Origin: Pandoraea iniqua
Lineage (GTDB): Bacteria > Pseudomonadota > Gammaproteobacteria > Burkholderiales > Burkholderiaceae
Assembly: GCF_902459685.1 (NCBI RefSeq)
Contig: NZ_CABPSF010000005.1
Coordinates: 310,001-374,000, forward strand
Direction: 5' to 3'
DNA: 64,000 bases
Part shown: one piece after another, positions 25,231 through 33,828 of the stretch
Numbering within the stretch: the first letter of the stretch is position 1
How the letters are laid out: each line of letters begins with the position of its first letter
The notes under the pieces: generated by a model
Told to the model about the DNA's origin: nothing
What the model saw: the letters and a program-made list of their open reading frames with translations, nothing else
Databases searched by the model: none
Program-made: the position numbers and the translations under genes

Positions 25231-25516
25231 GGGCGTACTCCTGCGGGTAATAGTTTTAATTCAGTGAGTACATCCGAGCGCCTTCAAATTAGCTTGTAAA
25301 TCAAATAATTACAAATTCTTGTGATCTTAAAAATACGATTATTACGATCGTCTGATATCAAGAAATCAACGCTATCGTTGAAATGATTCTTGTTTGATAA
25401 GTTTTTGTTTTTTAAGTGATTTTTGGTTTTCCATTTTCGATGGGAAACACTCGTCGAATTTTGTATTTTTGATTTTCGATTGAGGCATATTTTGGAAATT
25501 AAGGAGTTCGATATTC
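25231..25516. other. AT-rich intergenic spacer
   Basis: The central part (about 25285-25510) is strikingly AT-rich for this GC-rich sequence, with runs such as aaataattacaaattc and tttttgttttttaagtg. It separates the divergently transcribed autotransporter and TfoX-like genes, so both promoters must lie here. Such islands commonly bind H-NS-type silencers or mark foreign DNA. I see no gene in it. Confidence 0.6.
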
Positions 25517-25894
25517 ATGCCATCTTCTGTGCGAAATTCGCTGCTCTGGATATTCGACGCTTTCGAGCGCGACGAGACCTTCATTCACAAGCGGATGTTC
25601 GGCAGCGACGCTGCCTATGTCGGTGGCCTGCTCTGTCTGATCGCCGCCGATCGTGAATCGCCGTGGGACGGCTTGCTGGTGTGCACCTCGCAGGATCACC
25701 ATGCTTCGCTGATGGAAGACATGCCCGCGTTGCGGCCCCATCCAGTGCTGGGCAAGTGGCTTTATGTGCCGCAATCCGACCCATCGTTCGAGGCCGTCGC
25801 GCACGCGATGACCGCGCGGGTACTGGCAGGCGATGCCCGCATCGGCGTCGAGCCCAAGCCGCGCAAACGCCGCGCGGCCAAAAAGAAGACGTAG
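25517..25894 (+). CDS. TfoX N-terminal-like small protein
   Basis: The 125-residue product starts at ATG 25517 with aaggag at 25500-25505. The segment FIHKRMFGSDAAYVGGLLCLIA resembles the start of the TfoX N-terminal domain (a KRMFGG-type motif before a strand). The C-terminus is a basic tail (PRKRRAAKKKT) that could touch nucleic acid. TfoX-domain proteins are linked to competence regulation in some gammaproteobacteria, but many small homologues have no known role. The assignment rests on a short motif, so confidence is moderate. Confidence 0.6.
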   Translation: MPSSVRNSLLWIFDAFERDETFIHKRMFGSDAAYVGGLLCLIAADRESPWDGLLVCTSQDHHASLMEDMPALRPHPVLGKWLYVPQSDPSFEAVAHAMTARVLAGDARIGVEPKPRKRRAAKKKT

Positions 25895-26022
25895 CCTCAG
25901 GCACGCACAGCGACGTGCAGGTCAGCGCAGGTCTTTTCTGCTGGGCGACGCATCCGCCGTGCTTTCCCACTCGTATGTCTGAGTGCTTCCGACTTGCGAA
26001 GCGCCATGAATCGGGTGAAAGA

Positions 26023-26613
26023 ATGAAAACACGTCAAATGTCCGGATTTTCCGGTGTTGTACTCGCGATCGCCGTGGTCATGGGCGGGCAGGCTGTGACG
26101 GTATCTGTGGCGTCTGCGGCGATGGACGGCGAGAAAACCGTGATGGTGGGCGGGGCGGCGATGTACCCGTCGAAGAACATCATTCAGAACGCCGTCAATT
26201 CGAAAGATCACACGACGTTAGTTGCCGCCGTCAAGGCAGGCGGGCTGGTCGACACGCTCTCCGGTCCCGGCCCCTTTACGGTCTTTGCGCCGACCAACGA
26301 AGCCTTTGCGGCACTGCCCGCCGGCACCGTCGACACGCTGCTCAAGCCTGAAAACAAACCGACGCTCGACAAAGTGCTCACGTATCACGTCGTGGCCGGC
26401 CGTCTGACTGCGCAAGATTTGATGAAAGCCGTGAGCGACGGCGGTGGCCGCGCGACGCTCAAGACGGTGGAAGGCGATTCGCTGACCGTCATGCAACAAG
26501 GCAATCGCCTGACCGTGACCGACGACAAGGGCGGTGTTGCCAATGTCACCATCGGCAACGTCATGCAATCGAACGGCGTGATTCACGTGGTCGACAAGGT
26601 GTTGATGCCCTGA
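26023..26613 (+). CDS. Secreted fasciclin (FAS1) domain protein
   Basis: The 196-residue product starts at ATG 26023 and has a signal peptide (core GVVLAIAVVMGGQAVTVSVASA). The remainder is one FAS1 domain. H1 motif: GPFTVFAPTNEAFAALP; the YH motif: VLTYHVVAGRLT; H2: NGVIHVVDKVLMP at the very end. FAS1 domains mediate adhesion or carbohydrate contact, and small bacterial secreted forms are periplasmic or extracellular. The stop codon lies within a 14-base tandem repeat. It is not clearly cotranscribed with its neighbours. Confidence 0.92.
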   Translation: MKTRQMSGFSGVVLAIAVVMGGQAVTVSVASAAMDGEKTVMVGGAAMYPSKNIIQNAVNSKDHTTLVAAVKAGGLVDTLSGPGPFTVFAPTNEAFAALPAGTVDTLLKPENKPTLDKVLTYHVVAGRLTAQDLMKAVSDGGGRATLKTVEGDSLTVMQQGNRLTVTDDKGGVANVTIGNVMQSNGVIHVVDKVLMP

Positions 26614-26670
26614 GGTTAATTCCCTGAGGTTGATACCTTGAGGTTAATACCTTGAAGTTAATACCTTGAT
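26608..26670. repeat. 14-base tandem repeat starting at the fasciclin stop codon
   Basis: Four 14-base units follow each other: ccctgaggttaatt (26608), ccctgaggttgata (26622), ccttgaggttaata (26636) and ccttgaagttaata (26650), then a partial ccttgat. The TGA stop of the fasciclin gene is in the first unit. The units differ by one to three bases, so the array is not brand new. Confidence 0.85.
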
Positions 26671-26701
26671 GCGAGCGCACGTGAGACCGAGCCGGACTCG
26701 C

Positions 26702-28240
26702 TCAATCTGCCGCCACGTGCACCATTTCCTCGACTTCGCCCGGCTGCTTTTTCTTCATGCGAATGAACAGCAATAAGGGCATGACCAGCAGCGTGAGAAT
26801 CATCATCAGCTTGAAGTCATCCAGATAGGCGATCATCGCCGCCTGCCGGGTGACTTCGGCATTGAGCGCGGCAATGGCCGCCGATCCATACGTCTGTGCA
26901 TACAACTCCAGTCCCTGCGTGAACGGTGTGATGTGTTCCGAGAGGACGGCGTGATTGACCTGCGTGTTCTGCGTGAGCAACGTCTGCACGACGGAGATGC
27001 CGATACTGCTGCCGATGTTGCGCGACAGGCTGTAAATCGCCGCCCCGTCGGCACGCAGGGCCCCCGGCAGCGTCGCGAACGTGACGGTGGTGAGCGGCAC
27101 GAACACGAACCCCAGCCCGAAGCCCTGAATGACGCCCGGCCAGACGATGTCCGACGGACTGAGTGTCGTCGTGTAACCGGCCATCATATAAAGCGAATAG
27201 GCGGTGAGCGCGAAACCGAACCCGAGCAGATAACGAACGTCGACCTTGCCCACGAGGCGCCCGACGATCAGCATCGCGGCCATCGTGCCCGCGCCGGACG
27301 GCGCCGTGACCAACCCGGTCAGAATGGCCGGATAGCCGAACAGGCTTTGCAGCATGGGCGGTAGCAAGGCGCGGGTGGCGTAGAGAATGATCCCGACGAC
27401 GAAGATGTAGATGATGCCGGTGTTGAAGTTGCGGTCGCGCAGCAGCGCCCGGTTGAAGAATGAATTCTCGTCGGCGGTCCACGTGTGCACGATGAAATAG
27501 GCGAAGCAGATGATCGCGCCGAGCATCTCGAGCCAGATCTCGGTCGAATTCAACCAGTCTTGCTGTTCACCCCGGTCGAGCAGCAATTGCAGTAGCCCAA
27601 TCGCCAGCCCAAGCGTGACGAAGCCTAGCGCGTCGAACTTGCCGGCCTTGGCTTCGGGGGGCTCTTTCAGATACGCGGCGATGCCGAGAAACGCGATCAG
27701 TCCGATCGGCAGATTGATGTAGAACACCCAGCGCCAGTTGTAGCTGTCGGTGAGCCACCCGCCGAGCGACGGCCCGAGAATCGGTCCGACCATCACCCCC
27801 ATGCCAAATACCGCCATCGCCGAGCCGTGCTTGTGCGGCGGATTGATGTCGAGCATGGTCGCTTGCGATAGCGGCACGAGTGCCGCGCCGCAGATGCCTT
27901 GGAACAGGCGCGCCGCCACGATTTCCGTGAGCGACTGCGCCATGCCGCACAGCGCAGAGGCGATCGTGAAGCCGGCGACCGACCACAGAAACACCCGGCG
28001 CCGCCCGAAGCGGGCACAGAGCGTACCGGTGAGCGGCGTGGCAATGGCGGCCGCGACGATATACGACGTCAGTACCCAAGTGATCGAGTCCTGCGAGGCG
28101 GACAGGCTGCCTTGCATGTGGGGCAGGGCAACGTTGGCGATAGTGCTGTCGAGCGTTTGCAGCACCGTCGCGAGCATGACGGAAATACTGACGAGCGCGC
28201 GATGCTTGTTGGCGTCGCCGGCGCTTTGCGGGGAAGACAC
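26702..28240 (-). CDS. DHA2-family (14-TM) MFS drug efflux transporter
   Basis: The 512-residue inner-membrane protein has the pattern of 14-TM EmrB/QacA-type proton antiporters. Visible: TM1 with the DHA2 motif LDSTIANVALPHM, the loop motif CARFGRRRVFLW (motif A), and motif C GMGVMVGPILGPSLGGWL in TM5. A basic C-terminal tail follows (MKKKQPGEVEEM). It is likely to expel hydrophobic toxic compounds, perhaps with a partner membrane-fusion protein, but none is encoded here. It lies downstream of a marR gene on the same strand after a 190-base AT-rich gap, so MarR probably controls it. Confidence 0.9.
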   Translation of the reverse strand: MSSPQSAGDANKHRALVSISVMLATVLQTLDSTIANVALPHMQGSLSASQDSITWVLTSYIVAAAIATPLTGTLCARFGRRRVFLWSVAGFTIASALCGMAQSLTEIVAARLFQGICGAALVPLSQATMLDINPPHKHGSAMAVFGMGVMVGPILGPSLGGWLTDSYNWRWVFYINLPIGLIAFLGIAAYLKEPPEAKAGKFDALGFVTLGLAIGLLQLLLDRGEQQDWLNSTEIWLEMLGAIICFAYFIVHTWTADENSFFNRALLRDRNFNTGIIYIFVVGIILYATRALLPPMLQSLFGYPAILTGLVTAPSGAGTMAAMLIVGRLVGKVDVRYLLGFGFALTAYSLYMMAGYTTTLSPSDIVWPGVIQGFGLGFVFVPLTTVTFATLPGALRADGAAIYSLSRNIGSSIGISVVQTLLTQNTQVNHAVLSEHITPFTQGLELYAQTYGSAAIAALNAEVTRQAAMIAYLDDFKLMMILTLLVMPLLLFIRMKKKQPGEVEEMVHVAAD

Positions 28241-28430
28241 GGTATTACCTCGGGTGGAATGCTTCGAACCTATTGTTGTTGTCGCGCCGCGCGCTGCTGT
28301 CGTCCCAGACGGGGTCGCCGGGACCAGCAGCGCTGCGGTGCGCTTGCGCGCCGATGTCAGGCGATCGGCGCGCTGTCTCCTTCACCGGTTTCTCAAAACT
28401 CCTTAATTCTCAAAAATTCTTAAAAAATCC

Positions 28431-28937
28431 TTATTCCGTTGTTTCGTCGTCGGCGTGTCTTGGCGTGGTCGACGTGCTCAATGTGGGCGGGCAGGCGGCC
28501 TCGGCACGGGTGAGATTCGTCAGCACTTTGCCGAGCAAGCGAGCCAGTTCGGTGCGTTCTGCCGGGGTGAGGTCGGCCATCGCGTCGCGTTCGACCATGC
28601 TGGCGAAAGCGACGATGGTGTCGATCTTGGCTTCCGACGCCTCGGTGAGATACAGCAGGTGCGCGCGCTTGTCGTTGGGATCGCGCTCGCGGCGCACCAA
28701 TTCTTTTTCTCTGAGCCGGTCGAGCAGTCTGACGAGTGCCATGGGCGTCAACTCCATGCGTTCGGCCAGTTCGGCCTGTGTCTGTACACCGTAGCGGTGC
28801 AGCATCACCAGCACGCGGCATTGCGCACGGGTGAGATCGAAGTTGCCTCGGGCGCGCCGGTCGAACAAACGCGAGTGCACCCGGGCGACGTCGTGTACGA
28901 GCGTGCCGAAGCGGGACGACCAATCGATTTTCGGCAT
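28431..28937 (-). CDS. MarR-family transcriptional regulator
   Basis: The 168-residue product is a winged helix-turn-helix repressor. Visible: the HTH (QTELAERMELTPMALVRLLDRLREKELVRRERD, split over helices and wing) and the wing DPNDKRAHLLYLTEAS. MarR proteins bind palindromes as dimers and release when they bind phenolic ligands. The DHA2 gene lies downstream on the same strand. A perfect 12-base palindrome 42 bases upstream of the start codon is a candidate operator for autorepression. Confidence 0.92.
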   Translation of the reverse strand: MPKIDWSSRFGTLVHDVARVHSRLFDRRARGNFDLTRAQCRVLVMLHRYGVQTQAELAERMELTPMALVRLLDRLREKELVRRERDPNDKRAHLLYLTEASEAKIDTIVAFASMVERDAMADLTPAERTELARLLGKVLTNLTRAEAACPPTLSTSTTPRHADDETTE

Positions 28938-29282
28938 GGCGGACTCATGCCGGCAGGGCGTCGCCGGCAGGGAAATTAGTAAACAGGTTTATCATTTTGC
29001 CAGAGTCTCGCTTAGGACGGCAACTGTGGCAAATAGGTGACATGCGGGCGGAACGGCGGGGCCGTTCGGGGGACGGCTGGCGGGTTTTGCTCGGCGCGAC
29101 GGGCATTCCGCGGGCGGTGGCTGTGCGGCGTTGCGGTCAACCGCAGTAAAAGTAAAAAGTGTAAGGAAAATAAGCACTTGACACATTGCTTCGGCGGAAC
29201 AAGAAAGGAATGGTGCGATGCGTTAGGCGCGACCGCCATAGCGTGGCACCTAGCCCTTTTTTGACCCTAAGGAGTGTCAATC
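28938..29282. other. 345-base divergent region between marR and the acyltransferase gene
   Basis: No gene is seen. The region holds the marR palindrome at 28980-28991, the duplicated 10-mer gccggcaggg near 28950, and a second palindrome, tgcggt-ca-accgca, at 29132-29145. A TTGACA at 29178-29183 has no good -10 at 16-18 bases. Both divergent promoters probably lie here. Confidence 0.45.
28980..28991 (-). promoter_or_regulatory. Candidate MarR operator
   Basis: TAAACAGGTTTA is a palindrome with 5-bp arms (taaac/gttta) around ag, 42 bases before the marR start codon. Size and position fit MarR dimer sites. Binding is inferred. Confidence 0.45.
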
Positions 29283-30137
29283 ATGTTTGACCTTTCACAA
29301 GCTTCCGACGTCCTCTCGATCACCGAAGTCAACAATTTCCCCGCCCGGGGAGCGGCGAACTTCGCCAATCGGGCGGATTTGCGCGAAGAATCGTTGCCGT
29401 TCATCGTCACCATCGCCAGTGACGAAACCGAGCTGCGCGATGCCGTCGCCATGCGTCAGGCTGCCTATGGCCGCCACCTGCCGGATCTGGCCGCGACGCT
29501 GAGCGAGCCCGAGACGAGCGATCGTGAACCCGGTTCCATCGTGCTCGTGGCCCGTGCCCGTCTGGACGGCGCGGTGATCGGCACGATGCGGATTCAGACC
29601 AATCGTTATCAGGCGTTGCATCTGGAGGATTCGGCACCGCTGCCGGAATGGCTCGGCGACGCGGCACTCGCCGAAGCCACCCGTCTGGGCGTGGTGGCGG
29701 GCCCGGTGGGCCGGGCGGTGAAGACCGCGCTCTTCAAGGCGTTCTATCAGTACTGCCTGCTTTCGCGTATCGACTGGATGGTGATCACCGCGCGTCCGCC
29801 GTTGCATCGTCAGTACGAAGCGCTGATGTTCGTCGACGTATTCCCGTCGCAGGCGCTCATTCCGATGGCGCACGTGGGGGGTATCGGTCACCGCGTGCTG
29901 GCGCTGGACGTGGCAAACGCCCGTACGCGCTGGCAGGCGGCCGGGCATCCGCTGTTCGGCTACATGTGCCTGACGCATCATCCGGACTTGCGTCTGGGCA
30001 TGCCCACGGTGGATGAGCCGGTCGCGTTTGACCGGACAGCACCGGGCGAAGCCAGTGTTGGCGCGCATTTGCGGGATTTATCTTTTGGTGCCGACGCGGT
30101 AGGATGCGTAGCAGCAGGCTACAGCCTGGCGGTGTAA
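29283..30137 (+). CDS. FeeM-like N-acyltransferase (N-acyl amino acid synthase, GNAT fold)
   Basis: The 284-residue product starts at ATG 29283 with aaggag at 29269-29274. It resembles the N-acyl amino acid synthase (FeeM) catalytic core, a GNAT-like fold related to LuxI autoinducer synthases. These transfer an acyl chain from acyl-ACP to an amino acid. Visible: the first conserved helix RQAAYGRHLP, the core strand GSIVLVARARLDGAVIGTMRI, the EATRLGVV segment and the substrate-pocket block IDWMVITARPPLHRQYEALMF. The N-terminal 40 residues are probably disordered. The enzyme is cytoplasmic. It precedes a GGDEF-EAL protein on the same strand by 224 bases, which suggests a signalling or membrane-lipid link. 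Confidence 0.75.
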   Translation: MFDLSQASDVLSITEVNNFPARGAANFANRADLREESLPFIVTIASDETELRDAVAMRQAAYGRHLPDLAATLSEPETSDREPGSIVLVARARLDGAVIGTMRIQTNRYQALHLEDSAPLPEWLGDAALAEATRLGVVAGPVGRAVKTALFKAFYQYCLLSRIDWMVITARPPLHRQYEALMFVDVFPSQALIPMAHVGGIGHRVLALDVANARTRWQAAGHPLFGYMCLTHHPDLRLGMPTVDEPVAFDRTAPGEASVGAHLRDLSFGADAVGCVAAGYSLAV

Positions 30138-30161
30138 TGCCGTTATTTCTAACAACGTTAC
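30134..30161. promoter_or_regulatory. 28-base dyad at the end of the acyltransferase gene
   Basis: gtaa-n4-gtta-tttc-taac-n4-ttac forms a symmetric element that begins in the last codon and stop of the acyltransferase gene. It could be an operator for the downstream GGDEF-EAL gene or a weak terminator; it lacks a T tract. Confidence 0.4.
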
Positions 30162-30361
30162 CCCGGCGTGTGAACGACGCGATGTCGAACTTGCCGGCGG
30201 TGACGCGCAGTACGGGTGTGAGACGCCTGCCCGTGCCGGCCCTATCCGGGGTCCGGCGCGGGACAGGGGCCGACCCGGCCGGCATGACGGGCCCCGCTGG
30301 GGTTCGCCTTGCCCGGCGTACCACGCGGGGGCGACTAACGAAATAAGGGCACAAAAGGCAT

Positions 30362-33300
30362 ATGGCGGGGGATCTCGGCAACGAGCGTGACAATCACGGC
30401 CACAATGCGAACGATCTTGCCGACGAGCTGGCCAATTTTGGCAGCCCGCGGCGGCGTTGGCGCGTGACGGCGCGTCTCGACGAACTGTTTCGCACCGTTT
30501 CCCTGTATGCCGTGCCTGTCGCGATCATGCTGGTCTCGGGCATCGTGCTGCTGTTTCAGGACAGTCAATATGCCGTGCGCGGCGCGACGCCGCTCGCGTT
30601 TCAGGCACTGGGCGATCTGCCCGCCACACTAGGTCCGCCGATGGTGCAGAGCGCCCTCGAGCGCGCACCGAACGTCGATCAATACAGCACGCATCTGTCT
30701 GAGACGCCGGTATGGTTTCGCGTCACCGTGCCACCGGTCGACGACGTTCAGCACACGGTCATCGAATTTCCTTCGCGCCACGCACAGACGTTGGCCTGCT
30801 GGCGCAATCCGGACGCTCCGGCCATCGGCCGCGCCGATCGCAGCGATGTGAGCGGCGCGTTTCGTGTGTCGAAGGCCGGTTTCGCCATCGATCTGGGCCA
30901 ACTGAGCGCACCGGTCACGCTGCTTTGCGAAGGCACTTTCTCCGGTCCGGCACACCTGGCACTCGTCGCGTGGCCGGCCAGCGAACTGCGCATCTCCGAA
31001 AAGGAATTTCATCGCAGCAACGGGCTGCTCGAAGGCGGTCTGCTCACGCTCTCGGCGTTCGTGCTCGTGACGGCCATCATCAACAAGGAATGGCTGTACG
31101 TGCTGTTTGCCGCGTGGCTGATCGGCAATCTGCGTCTGGCCGCGAACTCGCTCGGCGCCGACACCCAATGGCTGGAGCGCGCCATCCCCACCGAATGGGA
31201 CGCGCTCGTGCGCAAGGCGACGTTCGCTATCTATTACGTCCTCACGTATTCGCTCTTCACGCAACTCTTCAAGCGAGAGCTGCGCCGCGTCGGCATGAAG
31301 TGGCTCGTGATGATTCTCCAATGGGCCGGTGTCGTACTTTGCTGCGCAGCCATCGCGCTGCCGTATGCGCACTTCATCCCCGTGCTGTGGGCGGTGGCGG
31401 CGCTGGGCATCGTGATCGTGCTGTTCCTGCTGGTGCGTATTCTCGTGGCCACGCGCTCGCGGGTGGCGATCTGGTACAGCGCGTCGCTGGCCATCGTGCT
31501 CTTCGCGACGTTCTCGGAAGTGATTGCCGCCGCGTTCAACGCGCGGGCACTGTCGACCGCGCTCAACAGCGTGACGGCGGCGCTGTTCTCGAGTCTGATG
31601 GCGGCGCTGGCGATCGCGGAGCAGATGCGCGCCGAGCATCAGGGCAAGCTTGAAGCGCAGGCGGAGCTACGCAATGCGTACGACGTGACACCGGTCGGCC
31701 TCTTCACGCTGAACGATCAGGGCAACTTTGTGCGTGGCAATGCCGCGCTGCATACGATGCTCGGCATCCCGGGCACCGAGGGCCGCACGTACCGCTGGGA
31801 TCAGTTCTTCGGACAGAACACCTGGCGCATGCTGCTCGACGTTGCGCAGCACAGCGACGAGTCGGAGCTGGAAATCTTGTCGTTGCCGCGCGATGACGGC
31901 CGCACCAGCCGATATCTGGTCAAGGCGATCTTTGCCGACGGCCGCATCGAGGGTTCGTTGCAGGACATCACCGAACGCGCCCGCACGATGGAGCAATTGC
32001 GATATCTGGCCGAGAACGACCCGCTCACGGGTGTCTCGAACCGGCGCGGCATCGAGAAGTCGCTGGGCGAGGCGATTCGCACGCTCTCGGACGCGCGGCC
32101 TGCGGCGCTGGCCTATCTCGATCTGGACCGCTTCAAACTGGTCAACGATTTGTTCGGCCATGCGGCCGGCGATGAAGTCTTGCGTCAGGCGTGCGACCGC
32201 ATGCGCTCGCGCCTGTCGGCCGACCAAAGTGTCGGGCGCACCGGCGGCGACGAATTCATCGTGGTGTTCCGCGATGCCACCATCAAGGAAGCCGCCGCCG
32301 TCGCGCGCCGGCTGGTCGATGCGATTGCCGGCGAGCCGTATCAGATTGGCGAGCGCGCATTTCAGGTGCGTGCGTCGGCGGGGGTGATCGAACTGACCAC
32401 CGACATGCGCGTGCCCGATGCGATCTCATCGGCAGACCGCGCCTGCCGCGAAGCCAAGAAGAGCCGGCGCGAACTGGTTGTCTACGAGCGCGGGGCGGCG
32501 GCGTTTCGCGAGCGGTTGGCTGAATTGCGTCTCATCGACGCGCTTGACGCCGGCCTCACGCCCAACACGCTGTTTCTGGAAATGCAGCCGATCATGGAGA
32601 TGGCCGCGCCCGGCGGCTCGCTGAATTTCGAGGTGCTTCTGCGCATGCGCGACGGCGAGGGCAATATCGTGCCCGCGTCGCGCATCATCAGCGCGGCAGA
32701 AGAGAACGGCACGATCGGCATGATCGACAAATGGGTGCTCACCAACACGCTCACGTGGATCGACTCGCACCGCGAGCGGCTGTCGAAGACGCAGTTCGTG
32801 TGCGTGAACCTTTCTGGTGCATCGCTCAACGACGAGCATTTCATTCGCGATATCTTTGCGACGCTGGCGGCGCATGAGCGCGCCGTCGGGCTGTTGTGCA
32901 TCGAGATTACCGAGACGGTGGCGCTTCACGATCTGGACAATACGCGTCGTTTTGTCGACCGCATCCATCAGATGGGCGGGCGCATCGCGCTCGACGACTT
33001 TGGCGCGGGCTTCAGTTCGTTCTCGTATCTCAAGGATCTGGCCGTCGACGCGATCAAGATCGACGGCGCTTTCGTCAAGAGCATGGCGGCGCACCCGGCC
33101 AATCTGGCCATTGTCGAGGCGATCGTCGCGCTGGCCAAGAATCTGGGTATTCGCAGCGTGGCGGAGTGGGTGGAAGATGCCGCGACGCTCGAAGCGCTGT
33201 CCGAGCTGGGCGTCGATTACGTGCAGGGCTTCCTGATTGCACGTCCGCAGACGCCCGAAGCCATACTCGCCGCCGAATCGGCCGCGAGTTTCGTGCGCGA

Positions 33301-33379
33301 CCCGCAACTCGCCGCTTTGCTCGTCGAGCTGGGGCAGGCGTACTACCCAAGCGAGCGCGGCAGCACAGCACTGCACTAA
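30362..33379 (+). CDS. Membrane PAS-GGDEF-EAL protein
   Basis: The 1005-residue product starts at ATG 30362 with aaagg upstream. The first 45 residues are polar, followed by a membrane segment and a roughly 170-residue periplasmic sensory part. Then come about seven membrane helices (about residues 225-420), a 7TMR-DISM-like layout. A PAS-like domain (about 430-550, AYDVTPVGLFTLNDQGNF) precedes GGDEF (628-632, GGDEF intact, no RxxD I-site). The EAL domain begins with EVLLR at residue 757 instead of EALLR; its DDFGAG, ITE and metal-binding acidic residues look intact. It could make and break c-di-GMP. It is likely coexpressed with the upstream acyltransferase. Confidence 0.9.
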   Translation: MAGDLGNERDNHGHNANDLADELANFGSPRRRWRVTARLDELFRTVSLYAVPVAIMLVSGIVLLFQDSQYAVRGATPLAFQALGDLPATLGPPMVQSALERAPNVDQYSTHLSETPVWFRVTVPPVDDVQHTVIEFPSRHAQTLACWRNPDAPAIGRADRSDVSGAFRVSKAGFAIDLGQLSAPVTLLCEGTFSGPAHLALVAWPASELRISEKEFHRSNGLLEGGLLTLSAFVLVTAIINKEWLYVLFAAWLIGNLRLAANSLGADTQWLERAIPTEWDALVRKATFAIYYVLTYSLFTQLFKRELRRVGMKWLVMILQWAGVVLCCAAIALPYAHFIPVLWAVAALGIVIVLFLLVRILVATRSRVAIWYSASLAIVLFATFSEVIAAAFNARALSTALNSVTAALFSSLMAALAIAEQMRAEHQGKLEAQAELRNAYDVTPVGLFTLNDQGNFVRGNAALHTMLGIPGTEGRTYRWDQFFGQNTWRMLLDVAQHSDESELEILSLPRDDGRTSRYLVKAIFADGRIEGSLQDITERARTMEQLRYLAENDPLTGVSNRRGIEKSLGEAIRTLSDARPAALAYLDLDRFKLVNDLFGHAAGDEVLRQACDRMRSRLSADQSVGRTGGDEFIVVFRDATIKEAAAVARRLVDAIAGEPYQIGERAFQVRASAGVIELTTDMRVPDAISSADRACREAKKSRRELVVYERGAAAFRERLAELRLIDALDAGLTPNTLFLEMQPIMEMAAPGGSLNFEVLLRMRDGEGNIVPASRIISAAEENGTIGMIDKWVLTNTLTWIDSHRERLSKTQFVCVNLSGASLNDEHFIRDIFATLAAHERAVGLLCIEITETVALHDLDNTRRFVDRIHQMGGRIALDDFGAGFSSFSYLKDLAVDAIKIDGAFVKSMAAHPANLAIVEAIVALAKNLGIRSVAEWVEDAATLEALSELGVDYVQGFLIARPQTPEAILAAESAASFVRDPQLAALLVELGQAYYPSERGSTALH

Positions 33380-33418
33380 GCGCGCATCCGAAGCGCGCAT
33401 ACGAAGCGCACATCCGAA
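33380..33418. repeat. 13-base tandem repeat right after a stop codon
   Basis: Three units, gcgcgcatccgaa (33380), gcgcgcatacgaa (33393) and gcgcacatccgaa (33406), follow directly on the TAA stop at 33377-33379. The period and position recall the arrays at 653 and 26608. Confidence 0.8.
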
Positions 33419-33509
33419 GCATTTCCACCGGCCCGATTGCACGTATTTCGCGCAATGATTTATTTCCGCGAAGTTTCATTTCCGGGCCTCTCCAAACCTG
33501 CCGATTTCT

Positions 33510-33539
33510 GCGCAAGCCCCTCAGAATGGGGCTTTGCGC
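33510..33539 (+). terminator. Hairpin after the GGDEF-EAL gene
   Basis: gcgcaagcccc pairs with ggggctttgcgc (one bulged T) around a 7-base loop. It is a strong stem but is not followed by a T run. It probably ends the GGDEF-EAL transcript. Confidence 0.55.
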
Positions 33540-33828
33540 TGTCAAGTGACCTCCACAAAATCGTCATCAGCGCGTAACCCATCGTAAGAATTCCACTTGG
33601 GATAAATCTTGTCCCGCGTAGAGAACGGGTGGCAGAATTTGTTCATCGACGCGACTGGAAATAAATCCGGTTCATCGGTGGCGGTTTCTGCGGGCGGGGA
33701 TGAGCGCGGAGTGGGACGGCACCGGCGATCGGCGACACGATCGACGCGCGAGAGGCAACGGGGTTAGGACCGTGTACATCCACGAGATGTGCGCGGCGCG
33801 ACTAGTAGACCTAACCAAAAAAACGACA

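Larger units (their letters stand above)
33380..33828. other. 449-base spacer with repeats and a hairpin
   Basis: The spacer between the GGDEF-EAL gene and the DUF115-like gene opens with 13-base tandem repeats. It then holds a GC-rich hairpin at 33510-33539 and a smaller one (gggataa-atc-ttgtccc) at 33599-33615. Frames through it have no good ribosome site, except a possible GTG at 33772 that would extend the downstream gene. Confidence 0.45.

Noticed and set aside
26608-26670. CRISPR array
   Set aside because: The 14-base units are contiguous, with no spacers and no cas genes nearby.
29178-29206. Sigma70 promoter with TTGACA before the acyltransferase gene
   Set aside because: The -35 is good, but no acceptable -10 is found 16-18 bases downstream.
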